25,510 nt of DNA. It comes from a virus. This document shows, in pieces, positions 9,481 through 16,710 of this stretch (the first letter of the stretch is position 1; the number at the start of each line of letters is the position of its first letter). The notes under the pieces were generated by a model, which was not told where the DNA came from, did not search any database, and saw only the letters and a list, made by a program, of their open reading frames with translations. Both the position numbers and the translations under genes were made by a program. The stretch covers positions 1 through 25,510 of the IMG/VR virus record IMGVR_UViG_3300007229_000074. One strand, 5' to 3'.

Positions 9481-11823
9481 ATGACAGTATCCAGCAGCAT
9501 TAGCTCTGTTAGCTACTCCGGCAACGGAAGCACTACCGTATTTTCGTATACGTTTAAGATATTTGCTGACAGCGACCTGGTGGTTTCACTTAGAGACAAT
9601 GCCACCGGGGCATCTACCACACAAACACTGACCACTGACTACACTGTATCAAATGCAGGTAGCGTGTCTGGCGGAAATGTCACATTTGTCACATCACCAG
9701 CTAGCGGCAAGACTGTCATTATTCGTCGTGTGCTACCTTATACGCAAGAAACTGATTATGTAGAGAATGATCCGTTTCCTGCTGAGGCGCATGAGAATGC
9801 GCTTGATAAGCTGACTATGCTGACGCAGCAGAATCGCGATGAAGATGCAATCAAGCTACCCGAGGGCGATGTTACCTCTGGAATAAACAACGTAGTACCT
9901 AACGCGGTAGATCGAGCCAATACCGTTCTTGCTTTTGATGGAACCGGAAACGTCGTTGTTCAGCCATTAAGCTCTACCGCTACAAACTCGACCATTACTC
10001 AGCAAGCATTTACAGGCAATGGCTCTACAACTGCATTTACATTGTCCGCTGCCCCTGGCGCTGCGGGTGTTGGCGTATCTATCTACATTGATGGCGTATA
10101 CCAGGAACGAAACACGTACAGCATCAGCAACACTGCGCTGACTTTTACTGAGGCGCCACCTACTAACTCCAGCATCGAGGTACTGAACTACCGAGTAGCA
10201 GATATAGGCACGGCCGATGCTAACAACGTCACCTACACACCCGCTGGCACTGGCGCAGTACAGACCACAGTACAGACCAAGCTAAGAGAGAGCGTTAGCG
10301 TCAAGGACTTTGGTGCTGTTGGCGATGGCGTGACAGATGATACTGCGGCTATACAGGCGGCGCTAACTTATGTCGTTTCCGTAAAAGGCACAATGTTCGT
10401 TCCTAAAGGCATATATGTTATTTCTGGGATGTTGGACATAACGGATAGATGTGCCATTTTGGGAGAGGGCGCGGAACTCACAATATTTAAAGTTGCCTCT
10501 TCATATTCTGATTTTGTTATTAGACTGAATGATACGTGGAGGAATAATAACGGTGAAGACACAACTACGACAACATCTATAGTTGCTGGATCTGGCAAGG
10601 CAGGAGTGCAATTAAAAGGCTTTACCATTCTTGGTGATAGAGCCAATACTGCTAAAGGCATTGTTTTTTATAAAAGAAACGATACGGCTATTTTAGAAGA
10701 TATAAAGCTAAAATATTTGAATGGATCATCTTTGAACATTGGCAACAATGATGACTTTGGTCTAGTAAGAGAATCTTTGTTTTTTAATGTTGTAAGTTTT
10801 GGATGCGGTAATGCAACCGAACCTGCTGTTGTCATTTCTACAGGCGCAACCGTTCTTGATGGCACTAACAACTTAGAGTTTCATAAGTTAAACATTCAGC
10901 ACCCATTTGGTGTTGGCCTTCAAATAATGAACAACAAGACCGCGACCTATGCCACAAGAAGAATTTCATTTTATGGCTTTATGTGTCATGGGCAAAATCT
11001 TACAGACGCATCCGCTCCAGCTAAAGACCTAATTAAAATTGTTGGTTTTGTTGAAGATATAGATATTATTGGCTTAAACGGAAACGGATCAAACGATGAT
11101 ACTACCAATAAGTTTGGAGTTGTCCGTATTGAGGATGATGCGTCTGGAAATTCTCCAGCCTTTATTAAAATACATGGCGATATAAGATCATGCAAAGGTC
11201 ACGCTTATATAATTGATAATGTAGAATTTTGCGATATTTCTGGCACAGTCGCCGCTAGTGGCGCAGGTCAGTCAATTATTGGTAACGAGTTATTGATGAG
11301 CGCTAGCAGTTTAACTAACGCAAACTTTAATTATCATGTTATTGCTCCAGCAACCCGATCAATCTCTATTGATTCAAGCATAGCAAAATTCGTAAGTGGC
11401 AATAACTTTGTTAAAACAGAGTTGCCTTTACGCTTTGTAAGCGGTGCGGTAAAGCTAGGCGTTACAGGAACCAATGATCCAGAATTGCATTTTGGCGGCG
11501 CATCTTCTCCAGAATCAACTGTTACAGCTCCAAAGGGCAGTTTGTACGTTAGAAACAATCAAGACAGTTCAAGAAGCTCAAATTCCTTATACGTAAAAGC
11601 AACGGCTGGCACTGGCAATACTGGCTGGAAAAAAGTCATTAATGTCACAACAGCAACAACGGCGCAACTTACAGATGTTGGCGACACTGTAAACACACAA
11701 GACCCACAAACAGGGCAGATGGTTTACAACACAACAACAAATAAACCGTGTTGGAAAGGTGGCTCTGCGGCTGGAAGTGTTTGGCGAAATGCTGATGGCA
11801 CTGTGGCACATACTCCGGTGTAA
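9481..11823 (+). CDS. Tailspike: T7-fibre-like anchor plus pectate-lyase beta-helix
   Basis: 780-residue receptor-binding protein. Residues 1-130 resemble the T7 tail-fibre N-terminal anchor (SYSGNGSTTVFSYTFKIF early, then FPAEAHENALDKLTML). Residues about 170-235 repeat the theme (TGNGSTTAFTLSA, then YIDGVYQERNTYSI). From about 274 the motif DFGAVGDGVTDDTAAIQAA marks a pectate-lyase-superfamily right-handed beta-helix, the usual fold of depolymerase tailspikes. The C-terminus carries a short SLYVKATAGTGNTGW motif also found in the second tailspike. Expected to attach to the tail and bind or cleave a surface polysaccharide. Enzymatic activity and substrate cannot be read from sequence. Confidence 0.85.
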   Translation: MTVSSSISSVSYSGNGSTTVFSYTFKIFADSDLVVSLRDNATGASTTQTLTTDYTVSNAGSVSGGNVTFVTSPASGKTVIIRRVLPYTQETDYVENDPFPAEAHENALDKLTMLTQQNRDEDAIKLPEGDVTSGINNVVPNAVDRANTVLAFDGTGNVVVQPLSSTATNSTITQQAFTGNGSTTAFTLSAAPGAAGVGVSIYIDGVYQERNTYSISNTALTFTEAPPTNSSIEVLNYRVADIGTADANNVTYTPAGTGAVQTTVQTKLRESVSVKDFGAVGDGVTDDTAAIQAALTYVVSVKGTMFVPKGIYVISGMLDITDRCAILGEGAELTIFKVASSYSDFVIRLNDTWRNNNGEDTTTTTSIVAGSGKAGVQLKGFTILGDRANTAKGIVFYKRNDTAILEDIKLKYLNGSSLNIGNNDDFGLVRESLFFNVVSFGCGNATEPAVVISTGATVLDGTNNLEFHKLNIQHPFGVGLQIMNNKTATYATRRISFYGFMCHGQNLTDASAPAKDLIKIVGFVEDIDIIGLNGNGSNDDTTNKFGVVRIEDDASGNSPAFIKIHGDIRSCKGHAYIIDNVEFCDISGTVAASGAGQSIIGNELLMSASSLTNANFNYHVIAPATRSISIDSSIAKFVSGNNFVKTELPLRFVSGAVKLGVTGTNDPELHFGGASSPESTVTAPKGSLYVRNNQDSSRSSNSLYVKATAGTGNTGWKKVINVTTATTAQLTDVGDTVNTQDPQTGQMVYNTTTNKPCWKGGSAAGSVWRNADGTVAHTPV

Positions 11824-11824
11824 C

Positions 11825-12217
11825 ATGACCCTAACTGACTTCAACACTCTATACAATTACAAGCACGATCCAGACGGTCGTGATGTGTGGCGCGTGATAA
11901 AGCCAGTCGAGGAAGTGTATCGCGGTGACTGCGAGGACTATGCGCTATCCGTCCTGTACTACGTTGTATGCAAAGAGTCATCGATTAAGTTCTGGTGGCT
12001 ACTGTTCACCTTCCAAGCTGAGATATGTGGCTGTGATACGAAGGGCGGCGGTCACGCTGTACTACGCTACGGCGGTATGTATATTGATAACTGGACTAAG
12101 GAATGGGTAGGCCGCGATCACATGGAAGGTCTGGGTCATACATTCTGGCCTTGGTACAAAACTATTCTCCCCACTACTGTCGCCATTAAGATGGTAATGG
12201 CAAAACTGAGAGGCTGA
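11825..12217 (+). CDS. Bacterial transglutaminase-like cysteine peptidase (BTLCP-type)
   Basis: 130-residue protein. The chosen start is ATG 11825, directly after the tailspike stop; a longer frame from 11759 would overlap the tailspike by 65 bases. The motif YRGDCEDYALSVLYYV holds candidate nucleophile Cys36. His77 lies in GGGHAVLR and Asp88 in YIDNW, giving the Cys-His-Asp order of transglutaminase-like/C93 cysteine peptidases (LapG is a well-known relative). No signal peptide is visible. It sits between two tailspike genes in the same operon, so it may act on a tail protein or a host surface protein. The family call is motif-based and fairly strong; the substrate is unknown. Confidence 0.75.
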   Translation: MTLTDFNTLYNYKHDPDGRDVWRVIKPVEEVYRGDCEDYALSVLYYVVCKESSIKFWWLLFTFQAEICGCDTKGGGHAVLRYGGMYIDNWTKEWVGRDHMEGLGHTFWPWYKTILPTTVAIKMVMAKLRG

Positions 12218-12218
12218 T

Positions 12219-13706
12219 ATGGCATTAACGAAAGCACACAACCGCATGATTGAAGGCGCGGCTGTCAATGTAAAAGACTTTGGCGCAGTAGGTGACGGGG
12301 TAACGGATGATACTGCGGCTATACAGGCGGCTGTAAATGTGGCGGCTAAAATTATTGTACCAGCGGGCACGTACAAAGTTACAAACACATTAGCCTTAAA
12401 AGACAACACAACATTCCAAGGTAATGGTGTTGGCTTGACAATAATCAATTATGGATCTTCAGCCGCGCTCAGTGATGGAGCAATTATTCTGCTTGATGGT
12501 GCTGATAACGCATACGTCAGTGATTTGTCTATAACTCACACCCTAAGCGCAAGCGGAGTGAGTGGCATTAAAGTAATAGGCGCATCGTATAACGTCAAAC
12601 TGGAGCGATTAGATGTTAGTGGATTTAGCACTAACTTTTTCCTTGATGGTGCGGAAGGTGCTGTTGCTGGCAAGTTGACACGATGCAGTGTCACGCAATG
12701 CTGTGGGCATGATACGCATTCGGGATATGGTATCAGGGTTCAAAATACAGACTCATTATTGATACAAGACTGCAATTTTTATTCCAACACATTGGATGGC
12801 ATTAAGCTCAGAGCGCTAAATGACAATACGCGAGTAATAGGCGGACAGTCTTATAACAATGGAACCGGGCCATCTAACGGCAATGGAATTGATACCTTAT
12901 CAGGTGGCTATGAAGTAACCATTGACGGGTTAGAGTGTTATGGCAATGACGGTGCTGGAATCTATTGCAAAACAGATATATCACTATCGCCATCATTGGG
13001 CGTAACAAGAAACATATCAATCGTTAACTGTGTGTCGCATGACAATACCGGCGATGGCATTCAGCTAACGAGAAACAGCGGCGACACCGACACGGACTAC
13101 CTTCTCGCCAATGTTAATGTTATTGGGGGCAGATACTACTCTAACGGAGCGAACGGGCTGACTGTTGGCAGATCGAGAAATGTAAATGTGACTGGAGGGC
13201 TTTTCTACGACAACGACAATGTTGGCGTGAGTGTTGTTCAGGCTATTGATGTCAATATTGGCAATGTATCTATAATCCATAATTGCTTAGATCCAACATC
13301 AAGCCCGCCTGTCGGCCTGTCGATAGCTAAAGCTGTCCGATTTAATATATCAAACTCTAATATCAATGGCTCAGATTGTGATACCTGCATCATAGAGCCA
13401 TCTGATTATTCCTCATTGACGCCAACACACCAATGGGCAATACAGATTCACCTTACTGATTCGGACAACATCAACATTGATAGCACTGTTCAATGTTCAA
13501 ATTATTTGGAGCCTCAGCCGATTTACATTACGGGAACACATACTACAAACACTCCTGTTATTGTTGACCAGACAGGAACCGGAAACCCGGAGAATGTTCA
13601 ATATGGAGGCGTAGGCTCTGTATTTAGGCGAACCAATGGGGGAGCCGGATCAAGCATATATGTTAAGGAATCAGGTGTTGCGAAAACCGGATGGGCCGCT
13701 AAGTAA
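12219..13706 (+). CDS. Second tailspike, pectate-lyase beta-helix
   Basis: 495-residue protein with a short N-terminal segment (MALTKAHNRMIEGAAVNVK) followed at once by DFGAVGDGVTDDTAAIQAA, the pectate-lyase-superfamily entry motif. Repetitive beta-helix rungs rich in Asn/Gly/Asp follow (for example ITGGLFYDNDNVGVSVV-type rungs around residues 320-350). The C-terminus (SSIYVKESGVAKTGW) resembles that of the first tailspike. It lacks the T7-fibre anchor, so it probably docks through its short N-terminus onto another tail protein. GAGAGG lies just upstream of the ATG, inside the end of the peptidase gene. Likely a polysaccharide depolymerase or receptor binder. Confidence 0.8.
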   Translation: MALTKAHNRMIEGAAVNVKDFGAVGDGVTDDTAAIQAAVNVAAKIIVPAGTYKVTNTLALKDNTTFQGNGVGLTIINYGSSAALSDGAIILLDGADNAYVSDLSITHTLSASGVSGIKVIGASYNVKLERLDVSGFSTNFFLDGAEGAVAGKLTRCSVTQCCGHDTHSGYGIRVQNTDSLLIQDCNFYSNTLDGIKLRALNDNTRVIGGQSYNNGTGPSNGNGIDTLSGGYEVTIDGLECYGNDGAGIYCKTDISLSPSLGVTRNISIVNCVSHDNTGDGIQLTRNSGDTDTDYLLANVNVIGGRYYSNGANGLTVGRSRNVNVTGGLFYDNDNVGVSVVQAIDVNIGNVSIIHNCLDPTSSPPVGLSIAKAVRFNISNSNINGSDCDTCIIEPSDYSSLTPTHQWAIQIHLTDSDNINIDSTVQCSNYLEPQPIYITGTHTTNTPVIVDQTGTGNPENVQYGGVGSVFRRTNGGAGSSIYVKESGVAKTGWAAK

Positions 13707-13724
13707 TATTACTGGAGAATAGAA

Positions 13725-14540
13725 ATGAGTATTAAGCAAAACGGCGGCATCTTTGGCCGCAATCCAACATTCAACGATGTGACTATTGATGGTCAACTAA
13801 CCTTTGAAGGTGACATTGATATCAATTCCGATCTCAAGGTAGACGGGAATCTTGTTGTTGATGGAAACGGCGAATTTGATTCGCTAGATGTAGTTGTGAA
13901 TGGCATAAAAGCAAACGCTAATGCGGCGATAGGTTTTCAATTGGGCGGTGACGCTAGTGGCTCAACGGATATTGGAAAAATCGTCAACAATGCTGGACGC
14001 TTTGCGATAGAGCCAGCAGGTAATCGCAGATTTGTTGTAAGAACTAATGCAACAAAAGTGGATGCGCTTGAAGTCGATCACAACAACAATATCTCAGTTC
14101 CTAATGGTGAGGTGACATCTTCTGGAAATATGAATGCTCCCGCATTTGTTCAGACATCTGATTACCGGCTAAAAGCCGGTGTTGTTGCTCTTACAGGTGC
14201 GACGGATCGCTTAACCCAGCTAAAGCCATCACGATTTAATTGGCAAAATAATGCTGAAGTTACTGTTGATGGCTTTTTGGCGCATGAAGTTCAAGGCATT
14301 GTGCCTGAGGCTGTTTTTGGTACTAAAGACGGAATGAAGACAGAGGAATATGAAATTTCTCCTGCTGTTGAGGCTACTTATGACGATGAGGGTAATGAGC
14401 TAACTCCTGCTGTTGAGGCAATCATGGGTGAGCGTGAAGTACCTGATTATCAAGGCATTGACCAATCTAAACTCGTGCCGCTACTTGTAGCAACAATTCA
14501 AGAACTAGAGGCGCGAATCACTGCGCTTGAATCTAACTGA
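13725..14540 (+). CDS. Tail fibre with C-terminal S74 self-cleaving chaperone domain
   Basis: 271-residue fibre. Residues 15-60 contain short beta repeats (FNDVTIDGQLTFEGDIDI, then VDGNLVVDG). From residue 144 TSDYRLKAG begins the intramolecular chaperone (peptidase S74) domain, with candidate catalytic Ser145 and Lys150 in the Ser-x4-Lys spacing known for endosialidase-type domains. It continues with DGFLAHEVQGIVPEAV and ends in YQGIDQSKLVPLLVATIQEL plus a C-terminal coiled coil. In this family the domain trimerises the fibre and then cuts itself off before the Ser. An internal near-repeat PAVEA occurs twice (residues about 209-227). Preceded by GGAGAA near the ATG. Confidence 0.88.
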   Translation: MSIKQNGGIFGRNPTFNDVTIDGQLTFEGDIDINSDLKVDGNLVVDGNGEFDSLDVVVNGIKANANAAIGFQLGGDASGSTDIGKIVNNAGRFAIEPAGNRRFVVRTNATKVDALEVDHNNNISVPNGEVTSSGNMNAPAFVQTSDYRLKAGVVALTGATDRLTQLKPSRFNWQNNAEVTVDGFLAHEVQGIVPEAVFGTKDGMKTEEYEISPAVEATYDDEGNELTPAVEAIMGEREVPDYQGIDQSKLVPLLVATIQELEARITALESN

Positions 14541-14554
14541 TAGGAGGTTGAATA

Positions 14555-14872
14555 ATGTCAGGCGAAGTAACAAAGAGCATTACAGCTCAAAACACATTTA
14601 GCGATGAGATCACCATACAGGGATACTTTAACGTCTCTGTCACTGGTATTGCTGGCGGCACAGAAGTGACAGTGCAGCGACAAACTGGAGTAGATGGCAC
14701 CGCATTCACCGATGTTGACTCGTTTACTGCTGATATTGAAACTTATGGCTATGAGCCAGAAGCGGTTCAGTATAAGATTGGCGTCAAGACAGGTGACTAT
14801 GGATCAGGAACCTGTAAGGTGCGACTTGGCTTAATTGGTCGTGGTCACGGGACTACTACTCCGATTCGATGA
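14555..14872 (+). CDS. Small beta-rich structural protein of unknown function
   Basis: 105-residue protein in the tail-fibre cluster with a strong AGGAGG about 6 bases before the ATG. Alternating Val/Thr/Ile/Gly strands (EITIQGYFNVSVTGIAGG, then TVQRQTGVDGTAFTDVDSF) suggest a beta-sandwich. I recall similar small proteins near tail or head-decoration genes of marine phages, but cannot name a family. It ends 1 base before the next ATG. Possible roles are a fibre adaptor or a decoration protein. Confidence 0.65.
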   Translation: MSGEVTKSITAQNTFSDEITIQGYFNVSVTGIAGGTEVTVQRQTGVDGTAFTDVDSFTADIETYGYEPEAVQYKIGVKTGDYGSGTCKVRLGLIGRGHGTTTPIR

Positions 14873-14873
14873 T

Positions 14874-15149
14874 ATGGACGATCAAGCGGTACGACTTAAC
14901 AGGATCGAGGCCAAGTTAGATAAGCTAACTGAGGCTATGACTATGATTGCTCGGGTTGATGAAAAGATCATGGCTAGCCAGGCTCGGACTGATCGGCTTG
15001 AGTATCGCCTTGATGAGCAAGAGTCGGATATTGATAGCCTCAAGTCTATCGTGGGATATAACACGCAGAGCGTTAAGGTGGCTGAGCGCTTTGTTTGGAT
15101 TCTTGTGTCCTCGATAATTGGTTTGCTAGCCTACTATATTAGGACGTAA
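14874..15149 (+). CDS. XhlA-like coiled-coil membrane protein, holin-associated
   Basis: 91-residue protein. The start is ATG 14874, just after the previous stop (TGATATG), preferred over an in-frame ATG at 14835 that overlaps the upstream gene. Residues 5-65 form heptad-like amphipathic helices (RLNRIEAKLDKL, then RLEYRLDEQESDIDSL). Residues about 71-88 are one C-terminal transmembrane helix (FVWILVSSIIGLLAYYI). This coiled coil plus terminal TM layout is that of XhlA-type lysis-associated membrane proteins. Its position directly before a holin supports a role in lysis; a role in tail attachment is less likely. Confidence 0.6.
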   Translation: MDDQAVRLNRIEAKLDKLTEAMTMIARVDEKIMASQARTDRLEYRLDEQESDIDSLKSIVGYNTQSVKVAERFVWILVSSIIGLLAYYIRT

Positions 15150-15151
15150 TC

Positions 15152-15547
15152 GTGATCGACCTACTCATTGGTCCGATCTCTAGCCTGCTCGATAAGGTCA
15201 TACCGGATGCAGATGAACGCAATCGCCTGGCATTCGAGATCAGCACCCTGGCGGAGAAGCAAGCGCATGAGATTTCCAAGGCCCAAATCTCTGTTAATAA
15301 AACTGAGGCATCAAGTCACTCAATGTTTGTCGCGGGATGGCGCCCGTTTTGTGGATGGGTTACTACTCTTGGCCTTGCGTGTAATTTTCTGTTTATTCCT
15401 ATTGCTAATTTTTTTCTTACTCTCACTGAATCCCCTGTCACCGTTCCACCCCTGGACCTGAGCGAGATGATGCCCGTGCTGCTTGGCATGCTAGGCCTGG
15501 GCGGCTTGCGTACCTGGGAAAAAACACAAGGAGTAGCTAGGCCATGA
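15152..15547 (+). CDS. Phage holin, three-TM family
   Basis: 131-residue protein from a GTG start. The motif GWRPFCGWVTTLGLACNFLF (about 62-81), hydrophobic IPIANFFLTL (82-91) and MMPVLLGMLGLGGLRTWEK (106-124) match the recurrent pattern of the three-transmembrane holin family (Holin_3TMs, also in gene transfer agents). The N-terminal 55 residues are helical and charged. It would form lesions in the inner membrane to release or activate the lysozyme encoded about 400 bases downstream. The family call is strong; membrane topology is not determined. Confidence 0.85.
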   Translation: MIDLLIGPISSLLDKVIPDADERNRLAFEISTLAEKQAHEISKAQISVNKTEASSHSMFVAGWRPFCGWVTTLGLACNFLFIPIANFFLTLTESPVTVPPLDLSEMMPVLLGMLGLGGLRTWEKTQGVARP

Positions 15548-15735
15548 GGCAGAGCACGATGCGTAAATTCAAGCCGGTAGCCAAGAAAGGCGGCGTTCCG
15601 GTAAAGTACACCAAGGGCGCAAAAGATCCAGAAGCCAGGCGCAAAGAGATTAAACGAACAGCGGAAAGATACCGGAAAGGGCTGCTGAGCAAGGCTGAGA
15701 TGAACCGCATATCAAGGGAGAGATCGCGTGGCTGA
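15544..15735 (+). CDS. Small basic protein, unknown
   Basis: 63-residue Lys/Arg-rich protein (KFKPVAKKGGVPVKYTKGAK, then RRKEIKRTAERYRKG). It overlaps the holin stop by 4 bases (ATGA) and the next gene by 8 bases. A second in-frame ATG is present at codon 6. The basic composition suggests nucleic-acid or envelope binding. Similar small basic genes are frequent between holin and lysozyme genes in marine podoviruses; function unknown. Confidence 0.6.
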   Translation: MRQSTMRKFKPVAKKGGVPVKYTKGAKDPEARRKEIKRTAERYRKGLLSKAEMNRISRERSRG

Positions 15736-15940
15736 GTTTAAGGGGACTAACGCCGGGCGATACAGCCCAAGCATTTTAAAGAAAGTATATAAGCGCGGCC
15801 TTGGAGCGTACTATTCCAGCGGCAGCCGACCAAAAGTATCCGCGCATCAGTGGGCGATGGGTCGCGTTAAATCATTTGTAAGCGGCAAGGGCGGAGCCCG
15901 CAAAGCCGACAAAGACCTGCTAAGCAAAAACAAAAAGTAA
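15728..15940 (+). CDS. Small basic protein with RGLGAYYSSGSRP motif
   Basis: 70-residue protein from a GTG start inside the end of the previous gene. The stretch YKRGLGAYYSSGSRPKVSAH followed by WAMGRVKSF is a short motif I have seen repeatedly in small phage proteins (DUF5824-like, recalled and not verified). The C-terminus is basic (ARKADKDLLSKNKK). The stop shares a base with the lysozyme ATG (TAATG), so the two are translationally coupled. Function unknown. Confidence 0.6.
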   Translation: MAEFKGTNAGRYSPSILKKVYKRGLGAYYSSGSRPKVSAHQWAMGRVKSFVSGKGGARKADKDLLSKNKK

Positions 15941-16401
15941 TGGATATTCAAAAAGTAATAGAGCAGCTAAAGCGGCACGAAGGTTTGCGCCTTTGCGTAT
16001 ACGATGACGCTACCGGCAGAGAGATAAAGCAAGGGTCCAGGGTGCAGGGGCATCCTACTATCGGCGTAGGGCGTTTGCTGACTAGCGCCCGTGGGCTATC
16101 GACCATTGAAGTAGAGATGCTGCTAGAGAATGACATTGAAGTAGTGGTAGATGAGCTGAACAGGAATGCCTCCTGGTGGAACGACCTGTGCGAGCCTCGC
16201 AAAGCGGTGATGGTAAATCTATGCTTTAATCTGGGATGGCCCAGGCTATCGCTGTTCGAGAACATGCTAGATGCTGCAAAGAAGGGTAACTGGGATCGGG
16301 CAGCTGATGAGCTGATAGACAGCAAGTGGTTTAGGCAAGTTGGGTTGCGTGGCCTGGAGCTGGTAGAGCAACTAAGGACAGGGAAAGAGGTAAGGGGTTG
16401 A
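15940..16401 (+). CDS. Endolysin, T4-type lysozyme (GH24)
   Basis: 153-residue muramidase predicted to hydrolyse peptidoglycan. KRHEGLRLCVYDD holds the general acid Glu14 and Asp22/23. GHPTIGVGR holds Thr40, matching the Glu-Asp-Thr triad of T4 lysozyme (Glu11, Asp20, Thr26). The C-terminal VNLCFNLGWPRLSLF and SKWFRQVGLRG segments fit the family, as does the length. There is no signal peptide or signal-anchor, so export probably depends on the upstream holin. The start overlaps the previous stop by one base. Confidence 0.92.
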   Translation: MDIQKVIEQLKRHEGLRLCVYDDATGREIKQGSRVQGHPTIGVGRLLTSARGLSTIEVEMLLENDIEVVVDELNRNASWWNDLCEPRKAVMVNLCFNLGWPRLSLFENMLDAAKKGNWDRAADELIDSKWFRQVGLRGLELVEQLRTGKEVRG

Positions 16402-16709
16402 TGGCTAAGTCGGCAGCGTGGACAAGAAAGGCGGGGAAGAATCCAAAAGGAGGCTTGAATGAGGAAGGTCGTAGGTCTTATGAGCGTGAGAATCCTGGTA
16501 GCAATTTACGCCGTCCTGTTCGTTCTGGTGATAATCCTCGCCGCGCTAGCTTCCTTGCTCGTATGGCCGGTATGTCTGGCCCTGAGCGGGATAGCAAGGG
16601 CCGCCCGACAAGGTTACTCCTATCTTTGAGAGCATGGGGTGCGAGTTCAAAGTCGGACGCTAGAAGCAAGGCTGCCTCAATCAGCAAGCGCAACAAAGCA
16701 AAGGCCTAG
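16401..16709 (+). CDS. DUF6321-like basic phage protein
   Basis: 102-residue very basic protein starting MAKSAAWTRKAGKNPKGGLN. ATG 16401 shares a base with the lysozyme stop (TGATG); a TTG two residues... in frame at 16398 is less likely as start. SYERENPGSNL, then RRASFLARMAGM and DSKGRPTRLLLSLRAWG are motifs of a conserved small phage family I recall as DUF6321, of unknown function. It is the last plus-strand gene and ends 1 base before the convergent metallophosphoesterase stop. Its middle carries a second, out-of-frame ORF described separately. Confidence 0.75.
   Translation: MAKSAAWTRKAGKNPKGGLNEEGRRSYERENPGSNLRRPVRSGDNPRRASFLARMAGMSGPERDSKGRPTRLLLSLRAWGASSKSDARSKAASISKRNKAKA
16459..16629 (+). 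CDS. Candidate embedded membrane micro-protein (out-of-frame overlap)
   Basis: 56-codon ORF lying wholly inside the DUF6321-like gene in a different frame. It has AAGGAGG (16447-16453) exactly 5 bases before its ATG. The product begins MRKVVGLMSVRILVAIYAVL and continues with a long Val/Leu/Ile/Ala hydrophobic run (about residues 9-46) and a basic tail (ARAARQ), a plausible one- or two-helix inner-membrane protein. It sits right after holin and lysozyme genes, where nested lysis genes are known in other phages (Rz/Rz1). Caution: the Shine-Dalgarno bases also encode the conserved Lys-Gly-Gly of the host gene, so it may be accidental. Confidence 0.35.
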   Translation: MRKVVGLMSVRILVAIYAVLFVLVIILAALASLLVWPVCLALSGIARAARQGYSYL

Positions 16710-16710
16710 C

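Noticed and set aside
11759-11824. Upstream extension of the cysteine peptidase gene
   Set aside because: It would overlap the tailspike by 65 bases; the ATG at 11825 directly after the tailspike stop fits the local spacing pattern.
14541-14554. Terminator between fibre and small beta-rich gene
   Set aside because: No hairpin or T-run; the short gap holds only a Shine-Dalgarno sequence.
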